Positions 6,364 through 10,045 of a stretch of DNA of 10,045 nt are shown here, piece by piece; the first letter of the stretch is position 1, and the number at the start of each line of letters is the position of its first letter. The notes under the pieces were generated by a model, which searched no databases, was not told the DNA's origin, and saw only the letters and a program-made list of their open reading frames with translations. Source of the DNA: Gammaproteobacteria bacterium (GTDB lineage: Bacteria; Pseudomonadota; Gammaproteobacteria; J044); assembly GCA_026995955.1 (NCBI GenBank), contig JALWNJ010000377.1:1-10045 (forward strand), in the 5' to 3' direction. The position numbers were made by a program, and so were the translations under genes.

Positions 6364-7455
6364 ATGTCAGAAGTCACCAAAGATCAGGTCCAGGAGGCCC
6401 TGAAGGGCGTTCAGGACGCCAATGTGGGCAAGGATCTCGTCTCCGCCGGCGAGGTGCGTAACATCGACATCGATGGTGGCAAGGTTTCCGTCGAACTGGT
6501 GCTGGGCTATCCCTCGAAGAGCGTCGAGGAGGGCCTTGCCGCGGCCGCGAAAGAGGCCATCGAGAAGCTCGACGGGGTCACCGAGGCCGAGGTCAGCGTG
6601 CGTTCCGAGATCGCCTCGCATGCCGTGCAGAAGAACCTCAAGCCGATCCCCGGCATCAAGAACATCATCGCCGTCGCCTCAGGCAAGGGCGGCGTCGGCA
6701 AGTCCACCACCGCCGTCAACCTGGCGCTGGCGCTGTCGGCCGAGGGCGCCCGCGTCGGCGTGCTGGACGCCGACATCTACGGCCCCTCCATCCCGCGCAT
6801 GCTGGGCATCACCGGCCAGCCCACCTCGCCCGACGGCAAGAGCCTGGAGCCGATGGAGAACCACGGCGTGCAGGCCATGTCCATCGGCTTCCTGGTGGAA
6901 GAGGACACCGCCATGATCTGGCGTGGTCCGATGGTTACCCAGGCGCTGGAGCAGCTGCTCAACGACACCCGCTGGCAGGACCTCGACTATCTGGTGATCG
7001 ACCTGCCGCCGGGTACCGGCGATGTGCAGCTCACCCTGGCCCAGCGCATCCCCGTCAGTGGCGCGGTCATCGTCACTACCCCGCAGGACATCGCCACCCT
7101 CGATGCCGTCAAGGGTCTGAAGATGTTCGAGAAGGTCGAGGTGCCGGTGCTCGGCATCATCGAGAACATGAGCATCCACATCTGCTCCAACTGCGGCCAC
7201 GAGGAGCACATCTTCGGCGAGGGCGGCGGCCGTCGCATGGCCGAGAAGTACGACACCGAGTTCCTCGGCGCGCTGCCGCTGGAGAAGGACATCCGCGAGC
7301 AGGCCGACAGCGGCAATCCCACCGTGGTGTCCGCGCCCGACAGCCGCGCGGCCGAGATCTATCGCGAGATCGCGCGCAAGACCGCGGCCCGTCTGGCCAG
7401 CCAGAGCAAGGACTACAGCGCCAAGTTCCCGAAGATCGTCATCCAGAGCAACTGA
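6364..7455 (+). CDS. mrp: Iron-sulfur cluster carrier ATPase Mrp/ApbC
   Basis: Cytoplasmic P-loop ATPase of the Mrp/NBP35 (ParA/MinD-like) family that binds a [4Fe-4S] cluster at a dimer interface and hands it to apo-proteins. The 363 residues have the standard two-part layout. An N-terminal FeS_assembly_P/DUF59 (MIP18-like) domain covers about 5-80. The ATPase domain starts near 98 with the deviant Walker A GKGGVGKS at 107-114, including the signature lysine Lys108. It continues with LDADIYGPS (134-142) and DLPPGTGD (213-220). The cluster ligands are Cys274 and Cys277 in CSNCG. GAGGT at 6353-6357, six bases before the ATG, supports the start. In many Gammaproteobacteria this gene lies next to dcd, as here with one small gene between. 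A hairpin followed by four T residues lies 30 bp after the stop. Nothing unusual is seen in the protein. Confidence 0.95.
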   Translation: MSEVTKDQVQEALKGVQDANVGKDLVSAGEVRNIDIDGGKVSVELVLGYPSKSVEEGLAAAAKEAIEKLDGVTEAEVSVRSEIASHAVQKNLKPIPGIKNIIAVASGKGGVGKSTTAVNLALALSAEGARVGVLDADIYGPSIPRMLGITGQPTSPDGKSLEPMENHGVQAMSIGFLVEEDTAMIWRGPMVTQALEQLLNDTRWQDLDYLVIDLPPGTGDVQLTLAQRIPVSGAVIVTTPQDIATLDAVKGLKMFEKVEVPVLGIIENMSIHICSNCGHEEHIFGEGGGRRMAEKYDTEFLGALPLEKDIREQADSGNPTVVSAPDSRAAEIYREIARKTAARLASQSKDYSAKFPKIVIQSN

Positions 7456-7458
7456 TCG

Positions 7459-7932
7459 ATGGGCACTGCGCGCGCAGTGCTTACGGGCCACCCCCCGCGG
7501 GTGGCCCTTTTCGTGATGCTTGCGCTGCTGCTCGGCGCCTGCAAGGGACTGCGGGTCGAGCAGCTCATGCCACAGGTCCGGGTCGAGGCGGTCCGGCTTT
7601 CCGATGCCGATGTCGAGGGCGGCCGGGTACGGGTGCTGCTGTCGCTGCACAATCCCAACCCGGTGCCGCTGCGTGCCGAGCGCTACGACTACCGCCTTCG
7701 GCTCGCCGGCGTGCCGGTGGCCAGCGGCAGCTCGGCCACCCGTATCGACCTGCCGGCCAAAGGCGAGCAGACGCTGGCCATGGACATCGACTTCCGCTGG
7801 CAGCAGCTGGCCGAGGGGCTGCAGGCCATGCTGCGCGGCAGGCGAATCGAATACGCCCTCGACGGCCATCTCGAGATCCAGCCCTTCCGGGTGCCGTTCT
7901 CCGCCTCGGGCCGGCTCGACCTGACGCGCTGA
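7459..7932 (+). CDS. LEA14-like (WHy-domain) desiccation-related lipoprotein
   Basis: Predicted lipoprotein with a LEA_2/WHy (water stress and hypersensitive response) domain, a beta-sandwich found in plant LEA14 and in many proteobacterial envelope proteins of unclear biochemical role. From ATG 7459 it has 157 residues: n-region 1-14 with Arg5 and Arg14, hydrophobic core 15-27 (VALFVMLALLLGA) and lipobox LGAC with Cys28 as the lipidated residue. The residue after the Cys is Lys, not Asp, which favours outer-membrane sorting. The WHy domain fills about 35-155 and shows the typical SLHNPNPVPL stretch (about 56-65). The start is uncertain: ATG 7459 begins 3 bases after the mrp stop without a clear ribosome site, suggesting coupling. 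GTG 7477 (22-residue signal) or GTG 7501 are alternatives; ATG 7516 leaves too short a signal. A terminator-like hairpin lies within the first 18 codons if 7459 is used. Confidence 0.8.
   Translation: MGTARAVLTGHPPRVALFVMLALLLGACKGLRVEQLMPQVRVEAVRLSDADVEGGRVRVLLSLHNPNPVPLRAERYDYRLRLAGVPVASGSSATRIDLPAKGEQTLAMDIDFRWQQLAEGLQAMLRGRRIEYALDGHLEIQPFRVPFSASGRLDLTR
7463..7480. repeat. 18-bp perfect palindrome at the start of the lipoprotein gene
   Basis: GCACTGCGCGCGCAGTGC is its own reverse complement over all 18 bases. It begins 8 bp after the mrp stop codon and, if ATG 7459 is the start, encodes residues 2-8 of the lipoprotein. It could be a dimeric-protein binding site or form a hairpin in RNA, upstream of and separate from the terminator-like stem that follows. 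Confidence 0.6.
7485..7511 (+). terminator. Intrinsic-terminator-like hairpin after mrp, inside the lipoprotein reading frame
   Basis: A 9-bp GC-rich stem (GGGCCACCC at 7485-7493 pairing with GGGTGGCCC at 7499-7507) with a 5-base loop is followed immediately by TTTT (7508-7511). This is the form of a rho-independent terminator placed 30 bp after mrp. The U-tract is short. It overlaps the coding sequence of the lipoprotein signal peptide, so it may act as a partial terminator relieved when ribosomes translate through. Confidence 0.55.
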
Positions 7933-7949
7933 CGGCGGGGTGATAAACT
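7921..7949 (+). promoter_or_regulatory. Possible promoter of dcd
   Basis: CTGACG (7921-7926, four of six -35 matches) and TAAACT (7944-7949, four of six -10 matches) are 17 bp apart. The expected start near 7956 gives a leader of about 22 bases carrying the dcd ribosome site. It overlaps the last codons of the lipoprotein gene. Confidence 0.4.
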
Positions 7950-7977
7950 GCGCCGCTCGCAGACCACGGAGAGCCAC

Positions 7978-8544
7978 ATGAGCATCAAGTCGGACCGCTG
8001 GATCCGGCGCATGGCCGAGGAGCACGGCATGATCGAGCCCTTCGAGCCCGGCCAGGTGCGCCATGTCAACGAGAACCGTATCGTATCCTACGGCACCTCC
8101 AGCTACGGCTACGACGTGCGTTGTGCCGACGAGTTCAAGGTCTTTACCAACATCAACTCGGCCATCGTCGATCCCAAGGCCTTCGACGAGAGCAGCTTTG
8201 TCGACGTGAAGTCCGATGTCTGCATCATTCCGCCCAATTCCTTCGCCCTGGCGCGTACCGTGGAATACTTCCGCATCCCGCGCAATGTGCTGACCATCTG
8301 CCTCGGCAAGTCCACCTATGCCCGCTGCGGCATCATCGTCAATGTCACGCCGCTGGAGCCCGAGTGGGAGGGGCATGTGACCCTGGAGTTCTCCAACACC
8401 ACGCCGCTGCCGGCCAAGATCTACGCCAACGAGGGGGTGGCGCAGATGCTGTTTCTGGAATCCGACGAGGTGTGCGAGGTGTCCTACGCCGATCGTGGCG
8501 GGAAGTACCAGGGCCAGACCGGCGTGACCCTGCCCAGAACCTGA
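7978..8544 (+). CDS. dcd: dCTP deaminase
   Basis: Deaminates dCTP to dUTP and ammonia in the cytoplasm, supplying dUMP (through dUTPase) for thymidylate synthesis. The 188 residues match the Pseudomonas-type enzyme and are slightly shorter than E. coli Dcd (193). The dUTPase-like beta-barrel fold is complete: SSYGYDVR near 41-48, the phosphate-binding GKSTYARCG at 110-118, and VTLEFSNT with the expected catalytic Glu137. Lys111 stands where E. coli has Arg110, a known difference between subgroups as I recall it. Nothing points to the bifunctional archaeal dCTP deaminase/dUTPase. GGAG at 7968-7971, six bases from the ATG, supports the start. It lies 45 bp after the lipoprotein gene and 10 bp before a COG0523 GTPase gene, and no terminator is seen on either side. 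Confidence 0.95.
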   Translation: MSIKSDRWIRRMAEEHGMIEPFEPGQVRHVNENRIVSYGTSSYGYDVRCADEFKVFTNINSAIVDPKAFDESSFVDVKSDVCIIPPNSFALARTVEYFRIPRNVLTICLGKSTYARCGIIVNVTPLEPEWEGHVTLEFSNTTPLPAKIYANEGVAQMLFLESDEVCEVSYADRGGKYQGQTGVTLPRT

Positions 8545-8554
8545 GCCCGTCCCG

Positions 8555-9547
8555 ATGCCGGCCCCGGTCCCCGTCAACCTGGTCACCGGCATGCTGGGGG
8601 CCGGCAAGACGAGCACCATCCTGCACCTGCTGTCGCAGCGCCCGCCTGGCGAGCGCTGGGCGGTGCTGGTCAACGACTTCGGCGCGGTGGGGCTGGACGG
8701 CGCCCTGCTCGAATCCGCCGCCGAGGGGGCGCTCAGCGTGCGCGAGGTCAGCGGCGGCTGCATCTGTTGCACCGCCGCGCTGCACCTGCGCCAGGGGCTC
8801 GTTGCCCTGCTGCGCGCCGCCCGCCCCGACCGCCTGCTGATCGAGCCCAGCGGGCTGGGCCACCCGGCCGCCATCCTGGATCTGCTGGTCGAGCCCGGGC
8901 TGGCCGCGCATCTGAGACTGCGCGCCGTGGTCGGGGTGTTCGACGCCGACGGCTTCAGCGCCGAGCGTCTGCAGCGTTCCGATCTCTACCGCGAGCAGCT
9001 CGAGCTGGCCGATGTCGCGCTGCTGAACCGTTCCGACCTGGCCGGCGCGGAACGCATGGCCGCCCTGGCGCAATGGTTCGCGCAACGCTACCCGCCGCCG
9101 CTGGCGGTGCTGCCCACCACCCATGGCGCCATGGATCCCGCGCTGCTGGACGGCGGGCACGAAGCCGTCGCCGGGCCGGGCCGGCGCCATCTCGACCGGG
9201 CCTGTCTGCAGGAGGAGGTGCTGGCAGACGGCACGCGCTTTCGCAGGCTGGAGAGCGCGGAAGGGGTTACCCTGGGCTGGATCTGGCCGCGCGAATGGCG
9301 CTGGCATGGCGGTCGGCTGCGCGCCTGGCTGGAGGAACTGGCTGCTGCCCCCGGCCTGCTGCGGCTCAAGGGCGTACTGCGCACCGGGCGCAACTGGCAA
9401 CGGCTGGACATCGCCGGTGGCCAGGCCAATCTGCAGCCGGTGGCCTGGCGCCGCGACAGCCGTCTGGAGCTGGTTGCCGCCGACGAGGCGCGGGCAACCG
9501 AGCTTCGGGGCCGTGTCGAGGCCGGACTGGGGGCGCTGCGGGTATAA
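8555..9547 (+). CDS. COG0523 (CobW/YjiA/ZNG1-type) GTPase, putative metallochaperone
   Basis: G3E-family P-loop GTPase of COG0523; characterised members deliver Zn(II), Co(II) or other metals to client enzymes using GTP. The 330 residues show Walker A GMLGAGKT at 12-19, the metal-binding CxCC motif as GGCICC with Cys69, Cys71 and Cys72, and a Walker B/switch region LLIEPSGLGHP with Glu97 (family members usually have ETTG). The guanine-specificity motif is NRSD at 158-161 instead of NKxD. A CobW C-terminal domain fits about 220-325, including the stretch RLKGVLRTGRNW. There is no histidine-rich loop, unlike many cobalt- or zinc-linked members. The start at 8555 lies only six codons before the first strand and has no clear ribosome site; coupling with dcd, whose stop is 10 bp upstream, is likely. 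Client and metal are unknown. The next gene is glyoxalase II, a dinuclear zinc/iron enzyme, which is a possible but unproven client. Confidence 0.88.
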   Translation: MPAPVPVNLVTGMLGAGKTSTILHLLSQRPPGERWAVLVNDFGAVGLDGALLESAAEGALSVREVSGGCICCTAALHLRQGLVALLRAARPDRLLIEPSGLGHPAAILDLLVEPGLAAHLRLRAVVGVFDADGFSAERLQRSDLYREQLELADVALLNRSDLAGAERMAALAQWFAQRYPPPLAVLPTTHGAMDPALLDGGHEAVAGPGRRHLDRACLQEEVLADGTRFRRLESAEGVTLGWIWPREWRWHGGRLRAWLEELAAAPGLLRLKGVLRTGRNWQRLDIAGGQANLQPVAWRRDSRLELVAADEARATELRGRVEAGLGALRV

Positions 9548-9548
9548 T
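9543..9548 (+). promoter_or_regulatory. Consensus -10 hexamer (TATAAT) at the GTPase/gloB junction
   Basis: A perfect TATAAT overlaps the TAA stop of the GTPase gene. It would start transcription near 9555, upstream of the gloB ribosome site. No acceptable -35 hexamer is found 15 to 19 bp upstream (the region reads GGCCGG), so it is either activator-dependent or chance. Confidence 0.3.
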
Positions 9549-9582
9549 GACGCAACCGCCGAGCAGCCGGGAGGAAGGGCCC

Positions 9583-10045
9583 ATGATCGTCGAGCCGGTA
9601 CGCGCCTTTGCCGACAACTACATCTGGATGGTCGTCTCGCCGCAGCAGGACGGCTGTGCCATCGTCGATCCCGGCGACCACCGACCGGTGATCGAGTGGC
9701 TCGACGCCCGCGGGCTGGCACCGGAGGCGATCCTCGTCACCCATCATCACGGCGACCATGTCGGCGGTATCCGCGGGCTGTGCGCGCGCTGGCCGGAGTT
9801 GCCGGTGTACGGGCCTGCGGGCGAACGCATCCCCGACTGCGACCACCCGCTGCACGACGGCGACGAGGTGCGGGTCGCGGGGTATCGCTTCTCGGTGCTG
9901 GAGGTGCCGGGGCACACCGCCGGCCACATTGCCTACTACGGCGAGGGTGCCCTGTTCTGCGGCGACACCCTGTTCGCCGGCGGTTGCGGCCGCGTGTTCG
10001 ACGGCACCTTCGGGCAGCTCTGCGCCTCGCTCAAGCGCATCCGCG
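9583..10045 (+). CDS. gloB: Hydroxyacylglutathione hydrolase, glyoxalase II (C-terminus cut by window edge)
   Basis: Metallo-beta-lactamase-fold hydrolase that splits S-D-lactoylglutathione into D-lactate and glutathione, the second step of methylglyoxal detoxification. The first 154 residues of an expected ~255 are present. The start MIVEPVRAFADNYIW is typical for the family. The dinuclear metal site is seen in THHHGDHVGG (His54, His56, Asp58, His59), PGHTAGH (His111) and the bridging Asp128 in FCGDTLF. The GCGRVFDGT stretch (134-142) is a glyoxalase II signature. The last metal-ligand His and the C-terminal substrate-binding helices lie beyond the window. GGGAGGAA at 9569-9576 fixes the start at ATG 9583. 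An in-frame ATG at 9547, overlapping the stop of the GTPase gene as TAATG, would add 12 residues and is less likely. A glutathione-using metabolism is implied, consistent with the Kef-type antiporter elsewhere in the window. Confidence 0.93.
   Translation, partial: MIVEPVRAFADNYIWMVVSPQQDGCAIVDPGDHRPVIEWLDARGLAPEAILVTHHHGDHVGGIRGLCARWPELPVYGPAGERIPDCDHPLHDGDEVRVAGYRFSVLEVPGHTAGHIAYYGEGALFCGDTLFAGGCGRVFDGTFGQLCASLKRIR

Noticed and set aside
8109..8315. Small reverse frame inside dcd
   Set aside because: It is antisense to the conserved dcd sequence and has no independent support.
6679..8874. A 731-codon reverse-strand open frame opposite mrp, the lipoprotein, dcd and the GTPase gene
   Set aside because: It is antisense to four recognisable genes and has shadow-type composition without any motif.

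Overview
This window is GC-rich, gene-dense bacterial chromosome with strong G/C bias at third codon positions. Protein family content (Ppx of the E. coli type, Mrp/ApbC next to dCTP deaminase, a Kef-type CPA2 antiporter, glyoxalase II, outer-membrane-type lipoprotein) fits a Gammaproteobacterium. A Chromatiales- or Pseudomonas-like GC-rich lineage is my inference; no rRNA or other marker gene is present to confirm it. I see no tRNA, rRNA, CRISPR array, insertion sequence, phage gene or toxin-antitoxin pair. The region reads as housekeeping chromosome, not as an island.

Layout. (1) 1-1149, reverse: the N-terminal 383 codons of a dihydrolipoyl dehydrogenase-like flavoprotein disulfide reductase; the gene runs off the left edge. 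(2) 1239-4155, forward: a CDF zinc/cation exporter with a His-rich N-terminus, then a Kef/YbaL-type cation:proton antiporter with C-terminal RCK domains. Together they form a cation-homeostasis pair, divergent from the reductase. (3) 4597 back to 4175 and 6096 back to 4594, reverse: exopolyphosphatase ppx, followed with a 4-base ATGA overlap by a small unrecognised four-helix membrane protein. This pair converges on the antiporter gene. (4) 6097-6363: a 267-bp divergent intergenic region with a plausible ppx promoter, a strong TATAAT for mrp and several small symmetric or repeated elements. (5) 6364-10045, forward: Mrp/ApbC iron-sulfur carrier ATPase, a LEA14/WHy-domain lipoprotein, dCTP deaminase (dcd), a COG0523/CobW-family metal-chaperone GTPase, and the first 154 codons of glyoxalase II (gloB).

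The five forward genes on the right are closely spaced (3 to 45 bp apart) and could be partly co-transcribed. However, an intrinsic-terminator-like hairpin lies at the start of the lipoprotein gene, and internal promoter-like sequences precede dcd and gloB, so they may form several overlapping units. Functions are diverse: Fe-S assembly, envelope stress, dUTP supply for thymidylate, metal allocation and methylglyoxal detoxification.

I do not find a convincing new biological system. The observations most worth a second look are a probable leaderless CDF transcript, a terminator hairpin embedded in a lipoprotein signal-peptide coding region, a COG0523 GTPase with altered G4 and Walker B surroundings, and the ppx/membrane-protein coupling.
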